From: Acorus gramineus
Taxonomy: Eukaryota > Streptophyta > Magnoliopsida > Acorales > Acoraceae
Assembly: GCA_030737835.1 (NCBI GenBank)
Contig: CM060848.1
Coordinates: forward strand, 12,508,323 to 12,572,322
Length of the DNA: 64,000 nucleotides
Direction: 5' to 3'
Part shown: piece by piece, positions 25,401-37,959 of the stretch
Layout: each line of letters starts with the position of its first letter
How positions within the stretch are numbered: position 1 is the stretch's first letter
Translations under genes and position numbers: made by a program
Notes under the pieces: generated by a model
Told to the model about the DNA's origin: nothing
Databases searched by the model: none
Seen by the model: the letters and a program-made list of their open reading frames with translations, nothing else

Positions 25401-28400
25401 TAAACCAAGTAGTGTCAAGGTGAGAAGCTCAAACACACATACAAGGATCTTAGCAAACCATGACTAGTCCTCCTAAGTTTAATGATGCTCCTCCAATCAC
25501 AAGAGAACTATATTTTTTGGACTCTTTTTTGAAGTGGGATGCATGGGTTGAATCTCGACTAGCGGAACCAAGTCAAACACGAGTTAAGTATGTGCCTGAA
25601 GACCAAGTGTGATTCAGTCTAATGATGCTTTATCTTTGATGCTTTGTTGTAGAAGATAGCTCCAGACCTCGATGATGAAGATCATGGTACCTCTTCAACA
25701 TTGCAATGATTGAGATCCTTTGCTTCCAACATGACTCAAAAAAGAACCCTTACATTTTTTTTTGAATAAATGGCAACAAGATATTTGTTGTTGTAAGATT
25801 GATGATAGAATGGTATGCAGGGGCCTTGAGAAAGTAGCGCTAGTGAAATTTGAATAAAGAGTTTTTTTTTTGATGTAATCGTAGGCTTGCGCACTCTAAT
25901 ATATATAAAGGGTAAGCCCAAATAAGTACAAACTCAAAACCTCTACGAAACTACAATCCTTCGCAGAAGAGATCTCTGTGTTAGACCGAAGTTCCCAGGG
26001 GAAGAAAGAAGATTCCAATTACTCATGAACCATGAATACCCCACTAACCAAACAGGCCAACCGTGCTCCAACACAGTAAACACCCCACTCAGCCACCAGA
26101 CGAACAACCAGGTCCCAGATGTTTTCGGCATAAGGGATACTCCCCCTGAACACACAATGGTTCCTAATCAAGCATATTGCCCACAACACAGCCGGCACTA
26201 AAACCTGAGTGAACTTCGCCCTCACGCTCTTATTGCCTGTCGTACGCAACCTCTTTCCCTCCAACCAAAGCTCCTCGAAAGATCCGAAGGAGGCCCCCAC
26301 CCCTCCGGCCACTGAGAGCCACCTCCACACCTGCTTTACCAAAGGGCATAGAATGAACAGATGTATAGCCATCTCCTCCATTGTCCTGCACAGCGCGCAC
26401 CTCGCATCTAACATCAGGTCCCATCGAGCTAATCGAGATTTGGTCAAGATCCTCTCCTGGAACAAGGTCCATAGGAAAGCCTTTACCTTAAGTGGGATCT
26501 TACATTCCCACACCTCCTTATGCATCCGTGCCAACAAAGGACTACCTGGTGTCTCGCGTCTAACCCATGTGTACCCGCCCTTTACAGAGAATCCATCACC
26601 CAGATTCGGTCCCCAAATGATCCTATCACTTCGGGAGACCACTATCTTCACGCAATGAAGTTCCTCCAGCAACTGCAAGTAGTCCTCGACTTCATTATCA
26701 TTTAAGTTTCGCCTCACCAAAACTTCCAAGTAGCCCGACTCCCCTCTCGCCCTCCAAAATCTGGACGCCGGCGCATCAGTCTCCAAAGCAATACGGAAGA
26801 TCCAAGGAAACCTGTCGAGCAGGGATCTTCCCCCAATCCACCGATCTGTTCAGAAACAGATCCGGTTCCCAGAACCCAACTCCCACCGGCACGCTTGCTC
26901 GAACTCCTCCCGCCCCCGACATGTCGGGCTTATGGAATTTGAATCAAGAGTTGAATGTATGATGTATGACACAGAATGTGTTTTTTTCTCTTTTGCAGGT
27001 GGTAGTGGGAGGAGAAAGAGGAGTTCGAGAGAAGATAGTAGGAAATTGAATCTGTTAGAGGTGGACATAGGACTGCTGAATTAGACAATGATGGGGCACA
27101 AAGATGGTGGTACTTGACTGGTTGGAGAAGAAACAGATTTGAAGATCTTAGATTTATGTGTGAATGTCATATACAAATCTGGCAGATTTCAGACAGCGGG
27201 ATTTCATTCTCTCTCTATGTCTCACCTGTCACTATTTTTCTGATTCACCCTCCATGCAAACACTATGATACCAAAAACCCATCAAACATATTCAAAGATA
27301 CGGGAATAGGAAACATATCGACACAACAAAATAACTAAAAAAAATTATTGGACAAAAAAAACCACACATTTAATTCGATCTTATCATTTAATTTAGAATA
27401 AGCCTGTATCTGGAAGAAAACCATTCAAGTCTTCTTCCCAAGCAGATGATTCATTTTAATTCAAGTTTTTGAAAACTGATTGAGTTCGTATCTATAATCA
27501 CAAGACTTCATATCTCCATATACCAGGACCACTGATACCAACATTCATTATGAATATTAGAACTAGATTTTCACACATCATCTACCAACCACACTGACAG
27601 CAAAGAAGTTCCAACATACAGTTTGTAACAGGAAAAGGCCCAAAATGCCTTCACTATCATGCATTTTGCAGCAAAATATGAGTCCAATTATTTCAATGTA
27701 AGCAATCATTCAGGGGTAAATAAAAAACTATTTCACTGAATTTTTACATGGCAACGTCAATATAATAGTTGCAATCCAGATCAGTTTCTCTGCTTTTACA
27801 TCTCTGTCCATGACATACCATATAGACTTCATCAACGAAAAGAAACAGGTTTCAAGGGCACTCATGAATGATCTGCAGTTCTCATATTTTAAGCTTATCA
27901 ATTATGAACCAAATAGCTCTCAATATAACCATGTAATTCATCCCTCCATCATATCTCCATAGGACTGTACCAACAAGGACACAGAATCCAATATGAACTT
28001 CCAAATATTGGATCAACTTACTCCATTTTTATGCCACTGATGGTGAATTTTGCAACCCATTAAGTGGATAGTTAACTCATTTATAGCGTTCTCCATTAAT
28101 TCCTTGTGCAAGCCTATGTACAAAAATATTTTTTAAAGTCGGGCTACATACATGCACAACATACACAACTTGTCTACATACTTTTTATTAGAAAAATGGA
28201 TACTGATTTTTTAGCCTTAGACTGTTGTTTAGAATTTTTAAAATAATCAATTATTATAATACTATAGGTTGAGGCACTTGATAGCCAGGCTCTCCATCAT
28301 ATGATAATTTCTAAATGTAACAGAGTATATTTCCTAGAACATATAATGACCCGTGAAAGAAAAATAAAATGAACAGAGATCAATGTCACGATAAAAAGAT

Positions 28401-31400
28401 GAAGAATCTCTCACCACATGTTGCAAGTAACTAGATATTCCTCATGCATCCTAATCACTGACAGGATCAATTTTGCTTCTGTATATAAAGGTTGCAGACA
28501 CCGGTGGCTTGCGATACAGCAAATATGCCAACACACCATGAGCACCATTACAGGTTCTTAGTAGTTGATTCACAGTTTGCATCGAAATCTGCTATCCTTC
28601 AGGAATCACCATATCCTCCAGCCAGATCACCACTAGATGTTTGCATCCCCTTTTTACTCAACTCTATTTTTCTGATATCTCATCTCCTTTTGTGATAATT
28701 TTTTTTTTTTTTACAACTTTACATTTTTCTTTTCTTTTCTTTTTTTGGCCTTCAACTTTTTTTTCTCTCCTTTGGCCTTTTATAGTTTTTTTCTCCTTTT
28801 TTTTCAAGTTCATAAAATATCACATTGTTTTTTCTCATCATAATCTGGCATCTTAACTACGGTTTACAAAAATAAAAACTTGAAGATGAAGAATAACCCT
28901 GCGAACAGCATCAGACATGCAATCAATGACTTGTTTCAAGATGAACTGTGTATATACATAGCTAAATATTACCAAATATAGGGGCCAGAAATGGCAAGAA
29001 TCTTTCAAAAGGAAACAAACAAGAAGTGAATTCCTGAATGCTGGATTTCATATGTAGATATTGCAATTCAAGAATTAACACAGGACTAGACAGCAAGTGT
29101 AACTTGAAAAGGCAAACAACTATATATAAGAAAAGAAGATGCAATGATGAACCAGGGAAGTAGAAGATTTTCTTGTCTAAACAAGTAGCAATATTAGCAT
29201 CGGTCTTCTACCCAGCCCTACATCAGGAGTTTCCATGTGAGAAGCAAAAGACAGTTCTAAAACATGTCTCCTCTGTTTGACAACCTTCTAAATAAAATTT
29301 AGAGGTTAACCACATTTTTCCCATAATTAAGACATCCGTCAAACTCCTCATGCCTACATACATGACTTTTGATTTTATGAACAGTGAACTCACAAATCCA
29401 AAACTTATGATATCAAGAAAATATAAGGATAAATCCCAGATAATATAATAAATAATCACTTTGTAAATATCAACATTTCATTTTCATATATAAAATAATC
29501 TTGGGAGCATGGAAATGTTTTATTGTCAGATGAAGGACGAAGTAGGGTTTGGGGGTGTGAAGAAGCTTTGGGATTGCAATCTTGGCGGAAGAATCTCAGC
29601 AAGTGTAAAGCTTCTTCCCGGGGGACCCATGAGAATAAAGTGATGTAGGACAGATTTTGATGCAAATGGGACCACTAGAAGAGGTCCACCAAATAAATTA
29701 CGAAAATACTAGCCTTAGAAATCAAGGGTCTCGATCTCAAAATCGTACAAAATTTTACATGGAGAAAGATAACGAGGAGATCTTCTGGATTAGTATGCTT
29801 AGTTTTCAAAAATTCCTCCATTAAGCCTTCAAATTAGCAAATTTACCATTTATAATAATTTTTAGATTTGAGATATCTCTATCATAACAGATCGAAATTG
29901 ATCTCTAACAGTTCCTATGATCATTTAGGATCTCATAGAATCAAGAAAGGTTAGTTTTTGAATTTTACTATTTGAGTAATTTTAATTTTAGGTTATTATT
30001 ATAAATAGGAGACTTGTAACCTAAGGGAAACAATTTGTTATTAATAATATTCTGAATTTCCTCCTTTTGAGGTTTTATTCGTTGTTGATTCAAGGGGCTT
30101 ATGAGATCTCAACGTTGGTTGGATCTTTTCTATCATTTCACACTACGTTATAAAGCCATCGCTGGGCACATCCCATTAATTGCATGTCACTTAATTTATC
30201 ACTCCTTTGCATTGAAATATCCAATGACATCTATTTCGCAAAAATGAGAATTTAGCTATGGAGACACAACCCTTAACCGAGCTGATTCACCAAGGAGATA
30301 AAATCGTGAATCCAAGAAGTTTGCACTAACTCATCATCATATAATTTTCTGAAATCAAGATCGCACTTTAAAAATTGATCATTACACAATCACTCAGATA
30401 AAACATAGAAATCAAGAAAAAATGTGCATTTCAATTACTAGTATTGTCCTTAAATGAAAAAAGAATGTGGCTTTTTAAAAGGAAATAAGCACCAACTGGA
30501 TTTTCCAATAGCAGCCAAAAGGATAGAATGACATTGACATGCATAATATAGTGTCAAGAGGCATTCCATGCACTAATGTTACAGTTTCCAACTATCCCAC
30601 AAACATGGACTCATGGAGCTGCTTTGGACATGATGCAGTGATATGGAAATTATCTATACAGTAAAAAAAAAAAAAGATATTGCAGTCAATTTAAAATTAC
30701 AAGGTAGATATTTAATATGGTATTAACTTGTCCTCCAAACACTCCAGAATCAAAACCCCCAGTATCACATTCAAATCACTAATTGCAAAGGAAAACATCC
30801 ACAGATGGCCTCTATGAAAATAATCATTCATTTCTCATATGACACAAACTGAGATTCAATTGCTTCTACGCACATTTACTTGATAGATGTAAAAATAAGC
30901 AATTGTCAAGAACAAAGTTAAAATATGCGCACTATCATTTGCTCAGTTTATTCAAAATGAATAACATGAAATGTCTGTATTACTACACATAAAACAAGCA
31001 TGCAGCTTTAATGAACCTCACATTGCCAACAAAGACAGATCTTGAATCAGCTTCCTCCTTGTTCGCTTGTGATGCAGCAGCACTAGCAGGATCTACATGC
31101 ATAATGCACAATGTGAAATGAAATTCATGAGCACCAAGGACATAAGAACAAAAAAAATGTCAAGTCAGTGTGTATACAAAGAAGAGAATAGAGAATCATA
31201 TCAAATAAATTGAAAAAAATACCATGATTCATTAAATCGGGGAATGAGTAGAACGGACCTAAAACCATTTGATTAACGAGTGAAACAAATAGGAAATCTA
31301 AGATGATAAAAAGGCCTACATCAGATGACACAAAATGTCTGTATAAACAAAGGTCTATGTAAGATGTTCGCAATCATAAAACACACTCTAAACTCTCATT

Positions 31401-32227
31401 ATGTGATATATAAGATCATTGGATAACAGAAGACAAAAGTTATTTGTTTTTCCATTTCTAGATTGAATTAAGACAATAAGAAAGCCATTAAACAGAAAAA
31501 ATAAGCAAAGCACATCAAGAAAGATCACCATCTAAATCATAAACCAAGAATAAAACCCAAAAAATTTAATAAAATATAAACCAGAGACTTAACAACTCTC
31601 ATGAGAGAATACTCCAAGAAAAAACTTCAACAGAATATCATCTTCAATGACCATAAAATTTAGGACCCAATCAAGATATTTTCTTCTTTTTAGCCCATCC
31701 GTACATATCCCATCTCCAGTAGAGATAGATAGTGATATAAACACTTAATTCATTAGACCAAATAATTTTATAAACGTTATCCCACAAAAAAAAACACATC
31801 AAATAAATATTGCATGATAGATCATTCCAAACATCGATCCATCTCCAGAACCAAAAAAAAATTAGTCAAACAAAACGCTTGGATCGAACATATAAGTTGG
31901 GAAAGGAAGAGGACCTTGGACGGCGCCCATCTCCTTCTCGACCTTCGCCTGCATCTCGCGGAGGGCGGCGGCCTCGTCCTCCATCTCTTTAAGCCTCTTC
32001 TTCATCTCGTCCAGCTCCTGCAACTGTCCCAGGAGGGGATACAGACGATTTATCAGGGTTTCTATTCAGCGAATGAAGAGATAGAGAGGGAGAGGGAGGG
32101 TAACCTTGAAGGCATCTTCGTCGGCTCGGGACATCTCGACGTCGTGGTTGTGGGCGTCCATGTCACCCTCCATCTCGCCCTCGTCGGGGATGTCCCCTCC
32201 GTACACCTCGTGCTCCTCCTCTTCCAT
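22494..32227 (-). CDS. Nuclear poly(A)-binding protein (PABN/PABP2 type), one RRM
   Basis: Binds the growing poly(A) tail in the nucleus and supports 3'-end processing. Exons in transcript order (minus strand): 32105-32227, 31915-32023, 31022-31092, 22856-23047, 22636-22763, 22494-22542; all introns are GT-AG. The product is 223 aa, as in Arabidopsis PABN proteins. The N-terminus is acidic ([12 protein letters not shown]), then a coiled coil (about 44-75, [20 protein letters not shown]). The RRM has RNP2 VFVGNV (97-102) and RNP1 KGFAYVEF (135-142). The Arg/Tyr/Pro-rich tail ([15 protein letters not shown]...[11 protein letters not shown]) matches the family end. Intron 3 is 7,974 bp, splits the codons just after RNP2 VGN, and holds a LINE. 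Exon 2 has two in-frame acceptors 6 nt apart (start 32023 or 32017). Confidence 0.95.
23048..25861 (-). other. PABN intron 3, 3' portion
   Basis: Intronic, AT-rich. About 24325-24378 and 24573-24630 are a direct repeat sharing GGTGGCAAATCAGCCTCAA and AGCACCAATGT, origin unknown. Frames at 24535-24804 and 25120-25398 have no known domain. The LINE target duplication copy is at 25847-25861. Confidence 0.55.
25862..26935 (-). mobile_element. 5'-truncated LINE (copy 1) in PABN intron 3
   Basis: Flanked by AATTTGAATAAAGAG (25847-25861) and AATTTGAATCAAGAG (26936-26950), a 15-bp target duplication with one mismatch. The low-coordinate end starts with ten T (25862-25871), the poly(A) tail of a minus-strand insertion. 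The 1,074-bp body encodes only the C-terminal part of a reverse transcriptase polyprotein. It reads in the same direction as the host gene, so it is transcribed within the pre-mRNA. Confidence 0.88.
26019..26786 (-). pseudogene. LINE reverse-transcriptase C-terminal fragment with zinc-finger (zf-RVT) region
   Basis: About 255 codons remain open; the frame continues upstream to the truncation point, and 26786 is not a true start. [22 protein letters not shown] precedes the zf-RVT segment [20 protein letters not shown], with CALC and HLFILC as zinc-binding candidates. Then follows [20 protein letters not shown]. The polymerase domain is missing, so it is not a functional element. Confidence 0.85.
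26951..31021 (-). other. PABN intron 3, 5' portion
   Basis: Intronic, AT-rich. A T-rich block lies at 28700-28810. Contains the possible solo LTR described separately. No additional exon could be supported by conserved protein sequence. Confidence 0.5.
29700..30115 (+). mobile_element. Possible solo LTR
   Basis: Contains a promoter-like TATAAATAGGAGACTTGTAA (about 30001-30020), followed by GGGAAACAATTTGTTATTAA and a T-rich leader. This arrangement is common at the U3/R boundary of plant LTR retrotransposons. Borders and target duplication are not visible, so both ends are approximate. Confidence 0.35.
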
Positions 32228-32392
32228 CGCTCTCACTATCTGCCAACGATCAAAGGCTTCCCTTTCTCTCTCGCCGCCTACAAACAGGGTTTTTATTTGA
32301 TTACGGCCCCTTTTCATGAGGGTATTCTCGTCATTGTGTGCGCTTGCAGGATCGAGTCTTGACGCAAACGGGATATCATAAAAAAGGTAAGC
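32228..32392 (-). promoter_or_regulatory. Proximal promoter and leader of the PABN gene
   Basis: Only about 165 bp separate the start codon from a MITE inserted upstream. The stretch is GC-richer, pyrimidine-rich on the plus strand, and has no clear TATA box. The transcription start is not determined. Confidence 0.4.
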
Positions 32393-32850
32393 CTCCGTTT
32401 GGAACAGGAATAAACTCCAGTATAACATGGTATTGATTAGAATAAGGGTTTTAACATGTTTGTTTGCATGGTATATCTTAGAATATCTTATGTAGAATAA
32501 ACGGGTATAAAAGGGTATATGGATTCCAATCAACTCTTGGAATTAAAGTTATCCTAGGTTATTCCACCCAAAGAATATATGGACTCACTGTCAAATCAAT
32601 TGTCATCACCTCTTATAAATCACCTGTCAAATCAACTATCATTATTTTTTTACCTTTTATAAATTATTATCTATACTTTATTCATATTTTACCCAGACAA
32701 CAAAACATTTATTCTTACGTTTACCAACGAGCATAATTCAAAACAAAACCAAACACAAAATCATTTTATCCTTATTTATACTCACTTGTGCCAGATTAAA
32801 TATATACCCAACAAGGATAAATCCCATTGCTGTTCCAAACGGGGGAGGGT
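32393..32850. mobile_element. MITE family C, best copy, immediately upstream of the PABN gene
   Basis: Ends CTCCGTTTGGAACAGGAATA and the complement of GCTGTTCCAAACGGGG are inverted repeats; the element is about 455 bp without coding capacity. Related DNA is at 3815-4165, 53120-53385 (reverse) and 55140-55380. The target duplication was not resolved. Confidence 0.65.
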
Positions 32851-33838
32851 GACTAGGGTTGGCCATGGACCGGGGATACACCGGGCCGGGCCCATTCGGA
32901 CTTAAGGGCTTCGGGCCCGGGCTAGCCCGTAGGCATGGCCTGTTGCTCGGATTATTTTTTATTATATTTTATATTTTTTTATGTTTTTTTTTTGTTTTGT
33001 TTAACCTAAAACATAAAAGAAAATGAATAGAAGAGTTGAACAACTTGAGTCAAAAAAAATTTGAACAATAAAACTAATTGAATTGAATATTAACTTATGA
33101 GTGATGACTGTATCACAATAAAATGTGTACATCCCCACTGATTGACATCTACTCATTTTATCTATCATTTGCACAACTCTACCCAAAGCTATCATTTGAA
33201 ACATTCCTTGGAATCCCCAAAACGGCTCTATATTTCAAAATGAAAAAAAGAGTTGTTAGGTAGGCCTGTCAATCGAACGGATACGGATCGGATAGGCCCA
33301 TATCCGTATCCGAATTGGATATCCAAAAAAATATCTGTATCCGATATCCGACGGATATTCCAAAACCCATATCCGTATCCGATCCAAAAATCCGGATACG
33401 GATTCGGATAATATCTAAAATATCCGAACCAGATTAAAATATAAAAAATTTATAAAATCTTAAGTCCTAACATGGTTAAATAGGTTTGTGTTTTTCCCTA
33501 GATCATGAGCCATTGGATTTTCATCTAAGGGTTAAAACTAATTCTAACATATATAAATAAAATAACAGTTCGGATATGGATATTGTTCGGATCGAATATA
33601 GACTATATCCGATCCGATCCGAAAATTTTTGGATACGGATTATTTAGTTCGGATACGGATACAGATTTTCAGATATCGAATATTTTTTGCATTTTCAGAT
33701 ACGGAGGGTCCTAAATCCAGGTTGGGCCTATAGGCCAGGCCTCGGACCCGGCTTTTGGTTTTTTCCTAGCGACCGCGCCCGACTCTATGTGATGCTCGGG
33801 ACGGGTCCGAGCTCGCGGGACATTTGGCTAACCCTAAG
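32851..33838. mobile_element. hAT-like element (outer) with a nested GGATACGGAT-rich element
   Basis: Left end CTAGGGTTGGCCATGGACCG and right end (complement TTAGGGTTAGCCAAATGTCC) are imperfect inverted repeats. GGGCCCGGGC-rich sequence lies inside both ends. No convincing 8-bp duplication, so the assignment rests on terminal type. Interrupted at about 33259-33712. Confidence 0.55.
33259..33712. mobile_element. Nested hAT-like fragment with GGATACGGAT / ATCCGTATCC arrays
   Basis: Starts AGGCCTGTCAATCGAACGGA, the same terminus type as 53409. Multiple CCGTATCCGA and GGATACGGAT words on both sides face each other. The expected closing TTGACAGGCCT is missing, so it is truncated or decayed at the right. 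Confidence 0.55.
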
Positions 33839-34649
33839 CCTTATTTTATCTCATGATAATTGTGGGTAGATGAAATAACGAACTCCCTACAAACGCCATG
33901 CATATCTCTGGTGAGCTTCGTTTTTCAGTTCCTTTAAATTCCACCAACTCGACGTCTTGGAAGATAGCCTCTCAAGACCTCTTGAATATAGACCAATCAT
34001 TCTCACATCCTAGGATTGTAAATTTGTAATGGGTCACTGTTGAGATACACCTTTTTGAGGTTGATCGTTAGTTTTCACTGTACATAAAAAACACAAATAC
34101 TCCGTAGGAAAGGTAAATATTATGGTTAGTTAGAGAGACTTTTGAAACTCATACGTCGAAAAATATTTGACACGCATCACACATGTATTCCAGTTTTTAA
34201 AAACATATTATGGTGTCTTCTTTGTCTATTCTGGTTCCATGTAGAGCGTCTAAGAGCGGACGAATCATAATTCTCATTACAAAAGATTTTTCAGTTCCAA
34301 AATTGACATCACCAATGAGATTCCATTAGGTCTCTCCCACATCTTTTTCTTACATGCTCGTTTCGATTCTCTCTCACTAGGCATGTCGCTTGAGCGTTGG
34401 CAATGGTGAACATTAGGAGCATGGCAGGAGAAGGAAATCCTTTGTTACACTAATATGGATCATAAAGTCATATGTGTTTTACACACAAACAAACATGTCA
34501 AATTCATAATACCACTAGACACTGCTCGATTGGACTACACCAAGTGATAATAGCACTTCAAAAATGATAAAGCATCCAACATGGTTTACACAGCCAAAAA
34601 GAAAAGACATCCACAACTAGACAAGCCAACAATGAACATAGAATGAGAC
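33839..34649. other. Intergenic, no gene seen
   Basis: Mixed composition without a recognisable frame or transposon end. The last 250 bp may be the 3' UTR remnant of the decayed gene fragment at 34650-35060 (minus strand). Confidence 0.4.
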
Positions 34650-35060
34650 CACGATGAAGACTATACGCCGCCTTTAGTCATCATCATCCACCATCAAGAT
34701 TCCTTCTTGCGTCCTCTGCCCAGATGACTCCATTTTCGTCCTCTCTGGCTCCCTCTGCTCCTGCTTCATGACCTGGAGACAGTGATGTTCACTGAGTAGC
34801 ACATGCCATGCCATCACAAACAAAGTTGTCCAGGCCTGGCTCTTGATTATTTCTAAGTTGAGACCTAACTTCGCCAAACAATATATACATGGCTTCGGTG
34901 TAATCATGTTCAGCGATACTCATATGTTGTGTTTGGTGATGCTCTGTTTTGGCCAGATGCAATGGAGGCGCGTCCGGTGAGGAGAGATGATCATTGCCAA
35001 CGCCCCAGCCCCAGCAATCATCTTCGGCAAAAGCGGCCTTGATAGCACTTCACATAATGA
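34650..35060 (-). pseudogene. Decayed 3' gene fragment, function unknown
   Basis: On the minus strand a coding-like stretch (DDCWGWGVGNDHLSS... then EHDYTEAMYILFGEV, LDNFVCDGMACAT) runs to about 34800, where it stops. A second frame then continues EQREPERTKMESS...ILMVDDDD to a stop at 34674-34676. The text looks like a real protein end broken by a frameshift or a lost intron. I do not recognise the family. No target duplication or poly(A) tail proves retroposition. Confidence 0.4.
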
Positions 35061-35200
35061 TAAACTTTTTTTAATATCATTTTATAAATTTAAAGAAAAT
35101 TCAAAACTTTTTCTGAACACAACTCAAAAACCTTTATAAAATCATTTTTTTAGTCAAATTTCTCTCTCTATGGAAACACTGAGTCAAGGAACTTTGAAAA

Positions 35201-36561
35201 TTAGACTTAAGGCCGAAGCCTGGGCTCCACTGATCCAACGATTCGAAAGGAGATTAGAAGGATGGAAAAGTAGGATTCTCAGCTTGGGAGGTCGCATTAC
35301 TCTTTTGCAGTCCGTACTCTCCAACCTCCCGATATTTTATCTCTCTTTGTTTAAAATCCCAAAAGGGGTCCTTCAAAGAATAGATGGTATCCGGCGGCGC
35401 TTCCTCTGGAACGGGTCAGGTTTGGAGATGAATAAAGTCCACTTGGTCAAGTGGGACTAGATTTGCAGTTTTAGGAAGGAGGGGGGAGCTGGTGTTCTTA
35501 ACTTAGAAGATATGAATACAGCCCTGCTATACAAATGGATGTGGAGATGGATCCAGCACAACTCTTTGACGTGGCTTCGTATTGTCGAGGCGAGATATCG
35601 ATCCGGGGGTGCTCAGTCACCTCGCTTTCCTTGAGCAACTCAGAGGGTATCTCGTATATGGCGTGATATCTTGTCAGCCACAGATCAATTCTCTGTAGCA
35701 ATCAAATGGAATGTGGGTGACGGAAACTCAGTCTGGTTCTGGCACGACCACTGGCTAGGTGAAGGTCCTCTGTGCAGTCGCTTCCAAAGCATTTTTGATC
35801 TCTCAGTGGCTCCTTTGGGCCGAGTATGCCATTTCAGATCGACTCAGGGTTCGAACAGCACTTGGTCTATCATGTTATCACGTGAGCTTTCGGAGGAGGA
35901 GGAGGAGGAGGAGGTCTTCTCTAAGCTGCTCTTGGAACTCTCTACAGTGGAAGTGTTTGATACTCCAGACAGTGCAATATGGTGCCCGCAGCCTCGTCAA
36001 GGGTTCTCAGTCAACAATTGCTATAGGTGGTTGAGAAGAGACCATCCTCGCATGCTTTTGACAGCTCCGAAGTGGCAGGAAATCTGGGGTCCCAAGATCC
36101 CACTGAAGGTGAAGGCTGTTGTTTGGCTCATGTTTCAAGAAAGATTCCTCACCAAATCATATCGACCTAAGTGGTCGTTTCAGACGGACATTCTTTGCCC
36201 AATGTGCGAGATGGTGGCGGAGACTCTGGAGCATCTATTTGTGTCTTGCCGGATAGCCACGATCCTTTGGTCGCTTCTTAAGGAGGCATCAGGTTTTGAC
36301 CTACAAATTCAGTCATTACAAGGTCTATGGGAGGCTGGTCGCAAGATGAAGCCAAGGGGCGACAAAAGCGTGCGGGCGAAGGTGACACAATCTCTCGTGC
36401 CAGCGATCGTTTGGGCTATCCTGGCTATCACAAAATGGCAAGGTTTTCCGAAACATAAGAGTTTATACATAAAATATTTTGGGAGACTGCGGTGTTTTAC
36501 ATTCAGTCTTGGGAAAGGGCTTGCATGGGGGCTAAGATCAGTCTCATCAGGGGCAAATTGA
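35201..36561 (+). pseudogene. LINE reverse-transcriptase fragment (thumb/C-terminal and zf-RVT), disrupted
   Basis: Ordered family motifs: WAPLIQRFERRLEGWKSRIL, LSLGGRITLLQSVLSNLPIF, LFKIPKGV, FLWNGSG, then after the stop [60 protein letters not shown] and HLFVSC. Stops at 35458-35460 and 35632-35634 interrupt one otherwise continuous frame. The end (after LVPAIVWAIL) is frameshifted. Confidence 0.85.
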
Positions 36562-36747
36562 TTATCCTCGATGGCTAGTAATTGCGAATAGTTGCGGGAA
36601 AGGTAGAATTCTCTTCTGCTACTTTTGTGTTTGCTTTATCTTTGATTGTAGAGATTGCCTTATTACCCCTCAATCAGTTTCGGTCTACTTTAATTGGGCT
36701 CCAGCTTTTGATGAAAGGCTCTAGCCTACCTTTCAATAAAAAAAAAA
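35201..36747 (+). mobile_element. 5'-truncated LINE (copy 2)
   Basis: Candidate target duplication GGAACTTTGAAAA (35188-35200) and GTTACTTTGAAAA (36748-36760), 11 of 13 identical. The body ends in ten A (36738-36747). It encodes the C-terminal half of a LINE polyprotein with two in-frame stops (35458, 35632) and a frameshift near 36430. The 3' region resembles plant L1-type tails. Confidence 0.82.
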
Positions 36748-36760
36748 GTTACTTTGAAAA

Positions 36761-37959
36761 CTTAAAGACCAAGCGCATGATTTACCTTGAATGTGAATGA
36801 AAGAGTGACCAAATGTTGTTGTGGAGCTTTGTTGTGTAGTTCTTCATGTTAGTTCCAAAATTATGTTTGTTGGCATGATTCTATAACAAAACAATATTTC
36901 TATGACAATATAATAATTTGACTATACGAGTTATTGAAGAACAAGAAAAAAAAAACTAAAGAACCAATGAAGAACTCAAATGATCTTTACTGGGTTAGTC
37001 ATCACTCATGGATATCCATATGCATTCATCTTTAAATGCATATTTTGAAAATAATCAATTATGAGTTTATGCATGATTTATTGAAAAATTATTTTGATTT
37101 TATGATGGATTTTATTAAAAATTAATTTTGAGTTTATGAAGAACTTTATTGAAAAATATGATTTGAAAAAAAAAATCTTACAAAAAGGAGTTTAGTTTTT
37201 AAAATAATTGGAATGAAGATTTTGAAAAAGGTTTACATATATACAAATAAAAATCATATCTTGAAATGGCTTTGAAAAGATTTTAAACCAATTGTTCATC
37301 TTTTTACAAATATGAAATAGTTTTTTTATATATATATTTATGCGCATTTGCGCATACATTGTACTAGTATTGTTTTGATATGTTGGATCTTATTGTTGTT
37401 CAAAGCATAGAATTATATGAAAGATAAGAGCCTCAATTGAATTTCCTTAGATATCTTTATATCAGTCGAAGAGAAGAAGAGACATGAAAAGAGGAAGGGA
37501 CGGTAATGGAAAATTAAAATCTATCAAGTTAAGAACCAATTTAAGAGCGTTAACACAAAATTTTCTTTTTTTCAGTTGCCAACACTAAATTAAGAGTTGC
37601 CAATCGAAGTTCCTATTATGCCCTTTTATTTCATTTGATTTTATGATGACTTGATATATAAATCAAGCATCCACTACAACTATGATGAAAATTTAGTGTC
37701 TAAGTATGGTGTTTTAAAAATTTAAACATAAAGGGGTGATCTATATATCATGCTTACAGATTAATTTTTTAAAAAACACTACAGTTAGGCACATTCAGTT
37801 TGATGTTCAAGTGCAGTGGAAGCATGGTATATATATCACGTCTTCCTTATATAAAAACAAAAAAGGGGTTATTTTTGTAAATATTAAAAAAATTAGGGTT
37901 TTTTTTACAAATTTCCCTTTATCTTTCTCCCTATCATTTTTGTCTCTTACTATCTTTTC
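36761..37959. other. Intergenic, no gene seen
   Basis: AT-rich. Around 37060-37160 'TTATTGAAAAATTATTTTGA' type words repeat two or three times. No frame or transposon end was recognised. Confidence 0.45.

Noticed and set aside
28492-28695. Possible extra exon in PABN intron 3
   Set aside because: No similarity to PABN proteins and no splice-site pair that keeps the reading frame with the flanking exons.
31810-32362. Plus-strand frame of 182 codons over the PABN 5' end
   Set aside because: Antisense to exons 1-2 and intron 1; the minus-strand protein matches the PABN family throughout.
32851-33838. Perfect 8-bp duplication for the outer hAT-like element
   Set aside because: Flanks AGGGTGAC and AGCCTTAT do not match, so only the terminal repeats support the call.
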